40,913 nt of DNA, taken from Abditibacteriota bacterium (lineage in GTDB: Bacteria; Armatimonadota; UBA5829). The translations under genes and the position numbers were made by a program. The stretch lies in the NCBI GenBank assembly GCA_017445025.1, contig JAFSVJ010000093.1, positions 1-40,913 on the forward strand. Reading direction: 5' to 3'. Below the pieces are notes generated by a model. It saw only the letters and a program-made list of their open reading frames with translations. It ran no database searches and had not been told where the DNA came from. Positions 33,477 through 40,913 of this stretch are shown one piece after another (within the stretch, counting starts at the first letter, position 1; each line of letters begins with the position of its first letter).

Positions 33477-36400
33477 TTATTCGCCGTCAACTTTGGCACC
33501 GTCATCGGTTTTTGTTTTTGATTCATATATTTTAATATAACTATCTATTTTATTTAAAGCATCTGTATCTATTTTGTAGAGTTTTTTCCCTTCAATTATA
33601 TCAGAGTTTCCTTTAAATAAACCTTTATCAAAATCTTCAATTTTAATTATTTTATCATTTAACACCAACTGTATTTTTTCAAAATCATCATAGAAATACT
33701 CTTGAAGTAATGGTATAACAGAATTTTCAAATATTTTTTTAAGATTGCCAACAGTTTGATTTTTAGACTTTTTAAGATCCCAAAAATATGAGTGACCTAA
33801 AGTGTGATCTCTGTCTAAAAGATACTCAATTCTTTTGTTAATGGTTTCGAACATGGTTTTTATATTGCAACCTTCTATAATTAAATCGTTTCCAACATTA
33901 TCTTTTTCCAATAAATTCGGTTCCGGCATCATTTCTATAAAGTTAAATCTTCTTCGGAGAGCTGTGTCAAGAAGAGCAATGGAACGGTCTGCAGTGTTCA
34001 TTGTTCCTAAAATATATACATTATCGGGAATAGAAAATGGGTCACCGGAGTAGGGGAGAGTGACGGACATCTCTTCTTTTGCTCCGGCTCTCTTATTCTC
34101 TTCAATAAGAGTAATTAACTCACCAAATATTTTAGAAATATTTCCTCTGTTAATTTCATCGATGATAAATACATAATTTTTTTTGTTATCAGCTTCAGAA
34201 TCTTTTTCTGTGCCCTTCGTGTGCCTTTTTACAATCTGCAATACATCCTCGGCAGGTATACTCATCTTATATACCGTTGAAGGTGTCATACTTTTGCCAT
34301 TATTTAATCTAGTAATATTTTCATTAATTCCTTTTACAAGCCAACGAACTTTTCTGAGTCGTTTATATTTGCTATAATTATCATGCCATTCACACTCTCC
34401 GTCTATTACACCAATTGCATCTATTGTTGAATATGAATAACATGACAGAACAAGATCCCCCTTTTTCATTTTGTTGTAAAATGAATCTAAAACATTTTTT
34501 CCACCCTCATCGTATTTTTCGGGAAGGTCTTCACCATACTCATCCCATCCGATTCTTATATGGTTGTTATCCATGCATTCTTTTCGTGTGTCATTATCAC
34601 CGGTTTTTTCTAAAGAGACTTTCCATACTACCGGAGAATTATTTAAACCATAACTTTCGTCTTCTTTGGTTTTGATAGTTCTTGCTTTTTCACAGAATGC
34701 CTTAAAAATACCTTTAGAAAGCTCATATTTAACATCACCATCTTCCTCACCACCTTCTGGTAGAACAGGTTTGATACCTTCTATAAATTCTTCATACCCA
34801 TAAGATTGGTGGAATGTGATAAAATTAATTCTTCCTTGTTCTTTTAAATTTTTATATTGTTCTTCTATCTCTTCATATTTTTTCTTTTTTATTTCTTTTA
34901 GTGGTTTATTTTCGCAAATAGCAACTGCATATATAGGAGTATGGTGTGTTTTTCCGGTTCCCGGAGGTCCGTATAAAATAGTATTTAATTCAACGTCAGT
35001 TTTCATATTTTGTTCTTCCTCTTCTTCTTCATCGTAATTTTCATCAATATCATCAGGGCTGTAATCATATGCTAATCCTGATAATTCCATAAAAGATTTA
35101 AATTCTGTCTTTCCGGATTTTATTAAAGTTTTTATTTCGTCTATTATTTTTAAGTAAGTTTCCCCGTCAGGTAAAGTAGCTCCGTTGAATATGAATTCAC
35201 CTTGTTTGTTAGTTCTGAATATAGAAAAGAATGATGGGATTTCATCCGGTTCAAATTTATTATATAAATAATCTCTTGTATGTGAATCTAATGATAAATA
35301 AAACTCTGGAAACATCCAATAAAATGCTCTTGTTAGTTTAAAATCACCGGTTGAATTTCCATTGTTTATTAGTTGTCTTACTCTATTGTAATTATATATA
35401 AATTTATTTTTGTTTTCTTGATCTGGATTGTCATAATATGTGATAGCAGTTTCAAATAAATTCCATAGTTTGTTGAATTGAATGTATTTAAATATAAAGT
35501 TTTTGTCAATAAAAGGAATTACTAACGGAAAAGGATAAAAATCTTCATTAGAAAGGTAAAATGAATCAAGCTTAAATTCATCTTTACAGGCATTTTGTAG
35601 AGTTTCAATATCTTCTGTTTGTGGCATAAATAAAGCTAAGGCTTGAATTGGGCTAATATCTTTTTCAATTTTATTAAAACCTGTTTTACTATAACCACTT
35701 ATTAATTTTTCTTGTGTTTGTTTATAAATTTTATTTATTTTTTCAATTAATACTTGGCGGTTGTTTTTGTATTCTAACAGTTTTCTTCCAAAAACTTCGC
35801 AAAAATATTTAGTATTCACTTTGTTTTTCTCCTTTAATTCTACATGTGTTATCCCGGCGGATAAATCATAGAATTCATCTAATTCTTTTAGTGTATTAAT
35901 TGTCCAATTAAGAATTTCTTCATAAGTTTTATTTTTAAATTCATTTGGTTCTAAATATCTCCCTAAGCCAATCCAACCTATTCCTGTTTCTTTCATTAGG
36001 TTATATCCATTTTGTGGATTGTCTGCAGAAATTTCGTAAAATATCCCTTCCGTTCCAGTCCAATAAATCATATTTTTAGGAGCTTGTTTTTGTAGCATTT
36101 TATTGTGTTGATCAAAGTCAGATACATTTTTGAATATGCATTCTAAAGCAACTCTATACATTGGTTTGCCATAATAATGATCAAAAACGAGACATAAATG
36201 TGAGATGCTTTTATCATCCTTTTTAAATGGAACAGATAAATAATTAAAAAGGGATCTGCCGTCTCCTTTTAGCCATTTGGTTACATTTTGAGTTTTATAA
36301 TTTGATAATGATTTACTGATTTCATCTGCGAAGGCTTTTATTATATTGGTTGATGTTTGAGCCTTTTCTTTAATCTCTTCCATTTTATTTTTTTCATTTG

Positions 36401-36503
36401 GATTATCAATTTTATCCGGTTTTGTATATTTAAAATTAACTTTGTTTAATTCATCTGCAGAATTAACATAATCCAAAATGGAAGATAATTCTTTAATATC
36501 CAT
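33477..36503 (-). CDS. mcrB: McrB GTPase with EVE-like insertion and large N-terminal region
   Basis: McrB recognises modified DNA and hydrolyses GTP to drive McrC. The AAA+ core has Walker A GPPGTGKT (about 509-516), Walker B FIIDEINRG (about 779) and the McrB signature MNTADRS (about 835). Between Walker A and B, residues 620-745 form an EVE/PUA-like insertion (VVWKVSLEKTG, HIRIGWDEYGEDLP, GDLVLSCYSY, WLVKG). The N-terminal 490 residues hold two further regions (with MIYWTGTEGIFYEIS and a FYLSLDSHTRDYL motif), probably DNA-recognition modules. 1008 residues, far longer than E. coli McrB. An acidic linker precedes Walker A. AGGAAT precedes the ATG. Confidence 0.9.
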   Translation of the reverse strand: MDIKELSSILDYVNSADELNKVNFKYTKPDKIDNPNEKNKMEEIKEKAQTSTNIIKAFADEISKSLSNYKTQNVTKWLKGDGRSLFNYLSVPFKKDDKSISHLCLVFDHYYGKPMYRVALECIFKNVSDFDQHNKMLQKQAPKNMIYWTGTEGIFYEISADNPQNGYNLMKETGIGWIGLGRYLEPNEFKNKTYEEILNWTINTLKELDEFYDLSAGITHVELKEKNKVNTKYFCEVFGRKLLEYKNNRQVLIEKINKIYKQTQEKLISGYSKTGFNKIEKDISPIQALALFMPQTEDIETLQNACKDEFKLDSFYLSNEDFYPFPLVIPFIDKNFIFKYIQFNKLWNLFETAITYYDNPDQENKNKFIYNYNRVRQLINNGNSTGDFKLTRAFYWMFPEFYLSLDSHTRDYLYNKFEPDEIPSFFSIFRTNKQGEFIFNGATLPDGETYLKIIDEIKTLIKSGKTEFKSFMELSGLAYDYSPDDIDENYDEEEEEEQNMKTDVELNTILYGPPGTGKTHHTPIYAVAICENKPLKEIKKKKYEEIEEQYKNLKEQGRINFITFHQSYGYEEFIEGIKPVLPEGGEEDGDVKYELSKGIFKAFCEKARTIKTKEDESYGLNNSPVVWKVSLEKTGDNDTRKECMDNNHIRIGWDEYGEDLPEKYDEGGKNVLDSFYNKMKKGDLVLSCYSYSTIDAIGVIDGECEWHDNYSKYKRLRKVRWLVKGINENITRLNNGKSMTPSTVYKMSIPAEDVLQIVKRHTKGTEKDSEADNKKNYVFIIDEINRGNISKIFGELITLIEENKRAGAKEEMSVTLPYSGDPFSIPDNVYILGTMNTADRSIALLDTALRRRFNFIEMMPEPNLLEKDNVGNDLIIEGCNIKTMFETINKRIEYLLDRDHTLGHSYFWDLKKSKNQTVGNLKKIFENSVIPLLQEYFYDDFEKIQLVLNDKIIKIEDFDKGLFKGNSDIIEGKKLYKIDTDALNKIDSYIKIYESKTKTDDGAKVDGE
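35004..35022 (-). promoter_or_regulatory. Possible internal start for a short McrB
   Basis: On the minus strand AGAGGA (35022-35017) lies ten bases before an in-frame ATG (Met500, 35006-35004), just ahead of Walker A. It would yield a 509-residue protein without the N-terminal region, like E. coli McrB-short. The purine run also encodes Glu residues, so it may be coincidence. Confidence 0.4.
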
Positions 36504-36535
36504 TTATATAATTCCTGTTTTGAATTTACAATTTT

Positions 36536-36565
36536 ATTATATAACAAATATGTATTAATTTGCAA
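36536..36565 (-). promoter_or_regulatory. Promoter of mcrBC
   Basis: On the minus strand TTGCAA (36565-36560) and TATAAT (36541-36536) are 18 bases apart. Confidence 0.6.
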
Positions 36566-36633
36566 ATTAAAAGTTATTTTTTTTGCTCATAAGGGGAAGA
36601 GATAAAAGATATTTCTTTATTTTTTCTCATAAC

Positions 36634-36662
36634 TTGAAAAAATTAGTAAAAAGTGGTATAAT
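36634..36662 (+). promoter_or_regulatory. Promoter of lysC
   Basis: TTGAAA at 36634-36639 and TATAAT at 36657-36662 with a 17-base spacer; the -10 region is AGTGGTATAATA. The leader has a hairpin (TCTGTTTTT with AAAAACAGA around ATACGG); it is too short for a lysine riboswitch. Confidence 0.8.
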
Positions 36663-36726
36663 ATTAAATGGACTGTCTGTTTTTATACGGAAAAACAGAT
36701 AAATTTAATTACGAGGTATCTCTATA

Positions 36727-37959
36727 ATGAGAGTAGTTCAAAAATATGGAGGCAGCAGCGTTGCCACTCCCGAGAAAATTAGGGTGGTGGCTGAGCGAGT
36801 TGCCAAGAGAGCTAAGGATGCACAAGTGGTAGTTGTGGTATCCGCTATGGGTGACACCACAGACGACCTTATTGCTCTCGCAAAGGAAATCAATCCACGC
36901 CCCGCCGCAAGGGAAATGGACAAGCTTATGGCTTCCGGGGAACAGATATCCAGTGCTCTTCTTACCATGGCGCTTCAAAACTTAGGTTGCGATGCCATAT
37001 CTTTTACAGGTGCTCAGGCGGGAATTATCACAGAAAAGGTTGCCACAAAGGCGAGAATCAAAAAGGTTGATACCAAAAGGCTTAAAGAAGAACTTCGTGC
37101 CGGAAAGGTTGTGGTTGTTGCAGGTTTCCAAGGTATTACTGATAACACAATTTGGGCTGACATTACTACCCTCGGACGAGGTGGGTCCGATACCACAGCT
37201 GTAGCTCTTGCCGCCGCTTTAAACAGTGAGGAAGAGCCTTGTATATGTGAGATTTTTTCTGATGTGGAAGGAGTTTACACTGCTGATCCGCGAATAGTTC
37301 CCGATGCCAAAAAGCTTGAAACCATAAGCTATGAAGAAATGTTGGAAATGGCAACGGAAGGGGCAAACATAATGCACAACAGAGCTGTTGAGCTTGGTTG
37401 GGTATATGATGTGGAAATACTGGTGGCTCATTCTCAAAAGGATGTTCCCGGAACTATTATTAAAAAAGAGGAAAAAGATATGGAATTAAAGAATCCTGTT
37501 AAAGGTATTGCTCATGATAGTGATGTTTTAAAAATAAGTGTTTGCGGTATTCCCGATCAAATAGGCATTGCGGGAAAGATTTTCAAAGCCTTAACAGATA
37601 AAAAAATAAGTGTGGATATAATTGTTCAAAATGTTTCCGTAAACGGTAAGGCTGATATTTCCTTTACTATTGCTGAAGCTGATGAAGACAAGGCCCTTGA
37701 CATTATTAATCCTCTTGCAGAGGAAATGGGAGCAAGCTCTGTTATAGTAAACAAGGATGTTGCCAAAGTATCTATTATAGGTAGCGGTATGGAAACTCAA
37801 CCGGGTTATGCTGCCAATATGTTCCAAGCTCTTGCAGAGGAAGGAATAAACATCTTATCTATAACAACAAGTGAAATCAGAATTACATGTCTAATTGAAG
37901 AGGGAAAAATCAAAGACGCTGTTCGTGTCCTTCATAAAACTTTTGAATTGGAAAAATAA
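36727..37959 (+). CDS. lysC: Aspartokinase (with internal beta-subunit start)
   Basis: Aspartokinase phosphorylates aspartate, the first step to lysine, threonine, methionine and diaminopimelate. 410 residues: kinase domain with KYGGSSV (6-12), the [11 protein letters not shown] strand, GEQISSALL and [15 protein letters not shown]. Two ACT domains follow (about 265-410) for feedback control, ending [25 protein letters not shown] lies nine bases before the ATG. An in-frame ATG at 37480 has its own ribosome site and would make the beta subunit, as in B. subtilis-type aspartokinases. A terminator and a partial repeat of the gene end follow. Confidence 0.95.
   Translation: MRVVQKYGGSSVATPEKIRVVAERVAKRAKDAQVVVVVSAMGDTTDDLIALAKEINPRPAAREMDKLMASGEQISSALLTMALQNLGCDAISFTGAQAGIITEKVATKARIKKVDTKRLKEELRAGKVVVVAGFQGITDNTIWADITTLGRGGSDTTAVALAAALNSEEEPCICEIFSDVEGVYTADPRIVPDAKKLETISYEEMLEMATEGANIMHNRAVELGWVYDVEILVAHSQKDVPGTIIKKEEKDMELKNPVKGIAHDSDVLKISVCGIPDQIGIAGKIFKALTDKKISVDIIVQNVSVNGKADISFTIAEADEDKALDIINPLAEEMGASSVIVNKDVAKVSIIGSGMETQPGYAANMFQALAEEGINILSITTSEIRITCLIEEGKIKDAVRVLHKTFELEK
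37467..37482 (+). promoter_or_regulatory. Internal ribosome site and start of the aspartokinase beta subunit
   Basis: AGAGGA (37467-37472) lies seven bases before ATG 37480-37482 (Met252 of the full protein, in frame). The 159-residue product would hold only the ACT domains. This arrangement is known for alpha2-beta2 aspartokinases. Confidence 0.75.
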
Positions 37960-37979
37960 GGCTTAAGGTTTTTTGAATT

Positions 37980-38025
37980 TCAAAGACGCTGTTGGTGTTC
38001 TTTACAAAACCTTTGAACTTTAAAA
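37980..38025 (+). repeat. Degenerate duplicate of the lysC 3' end
   Basis: CAAAGACGCTGTTGGTGTTC and the following bases repeat the last 40 or so bases of lysC (from 37911) with several changes; it reads KDAVGVLYKTFEL and then TAA. It lies between the stop and the terminator. Confidence 0.8.
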
Positions 38026-38046
38026 TATTTTGCTTAAAACTAAAAG

Positions 38047-38071
38047 ACGCTCCCCTTCGGAGCGTTTTTTT
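38047..38071 (+). terminator. Terminator of lysC
   Basis: ACGCTCC pairs with GGAGCGT around CCTTC, followed by seven T's. Confidence 0.93.
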
Positions 38072-38166
38072 GTGGGGGGAGATTTGTGTGTTTGTGGTGG
38101 TCTGCGTGTGTGGGTTTCTGTGTGCGTGGGCGTGAGCTGAGTGGTGAGTGTGTGTGTGGGCTTCTG
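38072..38166 (+). other. GT-rich strand-biased stretch
   Basis: About 95 bases that are mostly G and T on the plus strand, with few A or C, including repeated GTGTGTG and GTGGGC-type runs. It contrasts with the AT-rich surroundings and holds no gene. Confidence 0.7.
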
Positions 38167-38176
38167 GCTTTTTAAT

Positions 38177-38206
38177 TTGTAATTTAATCTTTTGATATGG
38201 TATAAT
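38177..38206 (+). promoter_or_regulatory. Promoter of the isomerase/dehydrogenase pair
   Basis: TTGTAA at 38177-38182 and TATAAT at 38201-38206, 18 bases apart, with ATATGG before the -10 box. Confidence 0.65.
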
Positions 38207-38246
38207 ATTATTAGAATATAATATCGTGTTAATAGAGGTTATTATT

Positions 38247-39029
38247 ATGAAATGTGGTGTTCAGTTATATACCCTAAGAGATTATATGGAAGAGGACTTT
38301 TGGGGAACACTTAAAAAGGTGGCAGACATTGGTTTCAAGGGTGTGGAGTTTGCGGGCTTTTACGGTCAGGACATTAAAGAAATCAAAAAGTTCTTAGACG
38401 ATTGTGGAATGGTTTGCATTTCTAACCATCTCCGTGTGCCTACTGAAAGGACTGTTGACGAAGTCTGTGAAGAACTCTCTATCTTAGGAACAACTGATTG
38501 GACTGCCAATATTCACGGAATGGATACGGAAGAAGGCTTTACCAACTGTTTTGAAAAATGTCAGAAGGGAGCGGATCTTCTCAAAGAGAGAGGCTTTCGT
38601 CTTATCTTACACAATCATTTCTGGGAACACATATCCAAACCTTTCGGCAAACCCTTCTATGAAAAAATGTTGGAAGATATTGACAATCTCTACAGTGAAT
38701 TGGACCTTGCTTGGACCTTAGCGGGAGGCTACAACCCTCTTGAAAGAGTGAAAACTTACAACCACAAAATAGCTCTTCTTCATACTCAGGATGTTAAGGC
38801 ATCATACAACGAAATATGGGATGACCCTAACGCTGTTTTCACCGCTCAATATTCCTACAAGCAAACTGCCAATGGTTACGGTGACGCCAAGGTGAAAGAG
38901 TGTATCGCTATGTCAGAAGCCTCTTGGGCCATAGTGGAAATAAACCAATATGTAGGTGAAATGTGGGACGGTGTCATTAAATCCTACAACTATCTAACCA
39001 AAGAATGCAATTGCGAGGGGTCAAAATAA
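38247..39029 (+). CDS. Sugar phosphate isomerase/epimerase family protein
   Basis: A 260-residue xylose-isomerase-like TIM barrel (IolE/AP endonuclease 2 family). The MKCGVQLYTLRD start, FKGVEFAGFYG, LILHNHFWE, YSELDLAWT and AIVEINQY strands carry the expected His and Glu/Asp metal ligands. The ATG at 38247 has AGAGG eight bases upstream; earlier in-frame GTG and other starts lack a site. The stop overlaps the start of the dehydrogenase gene (TAATG), so the two are coupled. Such pairs act in sugar or inositol-type catabolism; the substrate is unknown. Confidence 0.87.
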   Translation: MKCGVQLYTLRDYMEEDFWGTLKKVADIGFKGVEFAGFYGQDIKEIKKFLDDCGMVCISNHLRVPTERTVDEVCEELSILGTTDWTANIHGMDTEEGFTNCFEKCQKGADLLKERGFRLILHNHFWEHISKPFGKPFYEKMLEDIDNLYSELDLAWTLAGGYNPLERVKTYNHKIALLHTQDVKASYNEIWDDPNAVFTAQYSYKQTANGYGDAKVKECIAMSEASWAIVEINQYVGEMWDGVIKSYNYLTKECNCEGSK

Positions 39030-40135
39030 TGAAAGCTTTAAACGTGGGAATTATCGGTTGTGGAAATATACTTGAAGCCTATATGAAAGGCAGTCAGATT
39101 TTCAATCAATTTAAAATAAAAGGGTGTGCCGACCTCTATCCCCAAAAAGCACAAGAAGCCGGGGATAAATATGGAATAAAAGCATATAACACTGTTGAAG
39201 ACCTTTTAAATGACAAAGATATAGAACTTGTCATAAATCTCACTGTTCCCAAAGCTCACGGAGAGGTGGACAAAGCTATCCTCAACAGTGGGAAACATGT
39301 CTTTTCCGAAAAGCCCTTGGGGGTGGATTTAAAAGAAGCCGGTGAAGTCTTAGAACTGGCAGAGAAAAAGGGATTGCTTGTAGGTTGTGCTCCCGATACA
39401 TTCATGGGTGGAGGACTTCAGACTACCATAAAACTCATAGAAGACGGTTGGGTAGGGGATGTCTTTGCCGTCAAAGTAAATATTATTGGCGGAGGACCGG
39501 ACAACTGGCACCCCAATCCTGAATTTTTCTTTCAACCGGGAGCCGGACCTTTGCTTGACATTGGCCCCTATTATATTCATGCACTTATTGCTATGTTTGG
39601 GCCTGTAAAGACAGTGGAAGGAGTGTCCTTCATCGGAAATGACACAAGATATTTGACAAGCCCTCCCGAGAGAAGAGGAGATGTTATAAAAGTGGAAACT
39701 CCCACCACTAATTTTGGAATTTATACATTTTCATGTGGGGTTAAGTGTAATTTCTCCTATTCCTTTGACTGTTATGGAGGAACCAAGGGTGCTCCCATTG
39801 AAATATATGGAACAGAGGGAACCCTTTTTGCGGCACACCCCCTTGCTTATGAGTTTACCGCATCTCTGAAACTTAGAGATCAGGAAGAGAGAGTTATTCC
39901 CAATATCTATCCCTGTGTAGATACCATGAGAGGGTTGGGGGTTGCGGATATGGTCTGTGCATTGGAGAGTGGCAGAATGTCCCGTGTGACCGGAGAGTTG
40001 GGATACCACACATTGGATATTATGATGTCACAGTATGAGTCATCGGAAAAATCCATGCTCGTAGAGGTGAAAAGCACTTGTGAGAAGCCAAAGAGATTGC
40101 CCTTGGGTTTACACCTTGGGGAAGTGGATGTGTAG
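39029..40135 (+). CDS. Gfo/Idh/MocA family oxidoreductase
   Basis: An NAD(P)-dependent sugar dehydrogenase, 368 residues. The Rossmann start MKALNVGIIGCGN, the conserved SEKPLGVDLKEA (Lys in EKP is catalytic), and DIGPYYIHAL, where Asp and His complete the active site, are all present. GAGGGG lies eight bases before the ATG at 39029, which overlaps the previous stop by one base. The pairing with a xylose-isomerase-like barrel is typical of pathways in which a sugar is oxidised and epimerised. Substrate not evident. A region of repeats follows. Confidence 0.92.
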   Translation: MKALNVGIIGCGNILEAYMKGSQIFNQFKIKGCADLYPQKAQEAGDKYGIKAYNTVEDLLNDKDIELVINLTVPKAHGEVDKAILNSGKHVFSEKPLGVDLKEAGEVLELAEKKGLLVGCAPDTFMGGGLQTTIKLIEDGWVGDVFAVKVNIIGGGPDNWHPNPEFFFQPGAGPLLDIGPYYIHALIAMFGPVKTVEGVSFIGNDTRYLTSPPERRGDVIKVETPTTNFGIYTFSCGVKCNFSYSFDCYGGTKGAPIEIYGTEGTLFAAHPLAYEFTASLKLRDQEERVIPNIYPCVDTMRGLGVADMVCALESGRMSRVTGELGYHTLDIMMSQYESSEKSMLVEVKSTCEKPKRLPLGLHLGEVDV

Positions 40136-40913
40136 GGTTTTGAGATACCCCCCACGATGAAAAATCTATTGATTTTTCATCGTTGCCGGGTGGGTGGGCT
40201 TGAGAAGCTGAAAAGTTTGAGTATGTGCTAATCCCCATCTTTTTGATTTGCAGTTCCATGCAAATCAAAAATACAACCCGTTCCACAATGGCGTTGCCTT
40301 GTGGTCCCCCCTCCTTGAAAGGAAAATTGCGGATGCAATTTTCAGTTCAAAGAGGGTGAAGTCAATCAACCATAGCAAGCCTTAAAATTTAGAGCCTGCC
40401 AACTTTTGTCGAACGCAGTTCGACGTTTTTGTGATTTGTGTTTTCTGCTTTAGTGGATTGACTCTATAGTCACGGGGAATGCTAAAGTAGGAGCACCGGA
40501 CACCCCTCGCCTTGTTTTTTTATGAGCGTAGCGAATAAAAAAGATCACAAGGGAGGGGGGCCTGGGGGGTGGGATCATAGGCCGATTCCCCATCCCTTAG
40601 GGTATTATTCCCAAAAAGTTTTAAGACTTTTCGGGAGCCCTTTATAGACCCACCCGCCCTGTAGTCGTTTTTGGTGTTTTCCAAAGGAAAACTGTCAAAA
40701 ACGGCGAGGGGGTGAGGGGCCTTTCGCAAAACGATAGTTTTGCGACCATAAGTAAATCATTGATTTTGCGTAGCAAAATCTATATTAAAATGGCAAATCT
40801 CAATTTAGCGGAGCAAAACCTTGTTTTGCGTAGCTAAATCAACCTTTGTGGTGCGAAGCATCACGATTTTCTGCTTTTTGCTTTCTGCTTTTTAAATTTG
40901 CCAAGCAAATTTA
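40136..40913. repeat. Repeat tract at the window end
   Basis: About 780 bases with no credible gene. From 40210 it repeats modules of the 18.1-18.6 kb tract in the same order (GAAAAGTTTGAGTATGTGC, GATTTGC...GCAAATC, TTGAAAGGAAAATTGCGG, AGAGGGTGAAGTCAATCAAC, ATAGC). From 40600 a string of palindromes follows, some nested: CCCAAAAAG...CTTTTCGGG, CGTTTTTG...CAAAAACG enclosing GTTTTCC/GGAAAAC, CGCAAAAC/GTTTTGCG, GATTTTGC-GTA-GCAAAATC, and ATTTAGC...GCTAAAT enclosing GCAAAAC/GTTTTGC. Confidence 0.75.

Noticed and set aside
36663..36726. Lysine riboswitch before lysC
   Set aside because: The leader is about 60 bases with one simple hairpin, far shorter than a lysine riboswitch.
40520..40729. Open frame of 69 codons on the minus strand
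   Set aside because: It lies inside the palindromic repeat tract and its translation follows the hairpins; no family features or ribosome site.

Overview
This window is a stretch of chromosome from an AT-rich bacterium. The best lineage clue is the pilin-like protein at 7181: its N-terminal methylation motif runs into an [12 protein letters not shown] segment and it carries an H-X9-DG motif. That combination is characteristic of Armatimonadota/Abditibacteriota and of related Planctomycetes/Lentisphaerae-type groups. A YacL-type PIN/TRAM protein, an ispDF fusion, DUF4886, DUF6259 and PqaA-type proteins, and BspA-like leucine-rich repeat proteins agree with a host- or gut-associated member of that region of the tree. 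The lineage is an inference; there is no rRNA here.

Layout. 1-230 is a dispersed repeat. 231-4161 is a minus-strand proteostasis operon (tig, clpP, clpX, then a GNAT acetyltransferase), preceded by tRNA-Lys, tRNA-Leu and tRNA-Gly under two strong tandem promoters. 4762-6858 holds two tandem class II aldolases: the second looks intact and highly expressed, the first has lost substrate-binding residues. 7181-11242 is a carbohydrate-type accessory block (H-X9-DG prepilin, DUF6259 TIM-barrel protein, GntR-type regulator). 11.2-12.5 kb is decayed DNA with mobile-element ends, a WG-repeat fragment and a frameshifted membrane protein. 12566-14875 has two secreted hydrolases (PqaA-like, DUF4886). 15249-20863 contains ftsH and pyrF, a 640-base palindromic repeat tract, then ispDF and a PIN/TRAM protein. 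21075-25151 has a DegT aminotransferase, glgC, hisA and a HisA-like paralogue lacking the second catalytic Asp. 25209-31558 is an accessory block: an unknown secreted protein with a truncated copy in front of it, a MITE-like element, two BspA-type LRR proteins, and a ridA interrupted by one TAG codon. 32128-36503 is an McrBC type IV restriction system whose McrB carries an EVE-like insertion inside its AAA+ domain. 36727-37959 is aspartokinase with a well-supported internal start for a beta subunit. 38247-40135 is a sugar isomerase/dehydrogenase pair. 40136-40913 is repeat DNA.

The most distinctive feature is the density of intergenic palindromes: hairpins inside hairpins, a cloverleaf-like unit at 29825-29914, recurring CCCCC/GGGGG elements, and composite tracts at 18.1-18.6 kb and 40.2-40.9 kb that share modules in the same order. 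Many genes also share an extended -10 promoter with the core GGTATAATA. The best functional leads are the two tandem paralogue pairs in which one copy has lost active-site residues (aldolase, HisA) and the McrB architecture. All calls come from reading the sequence; no database search was run.
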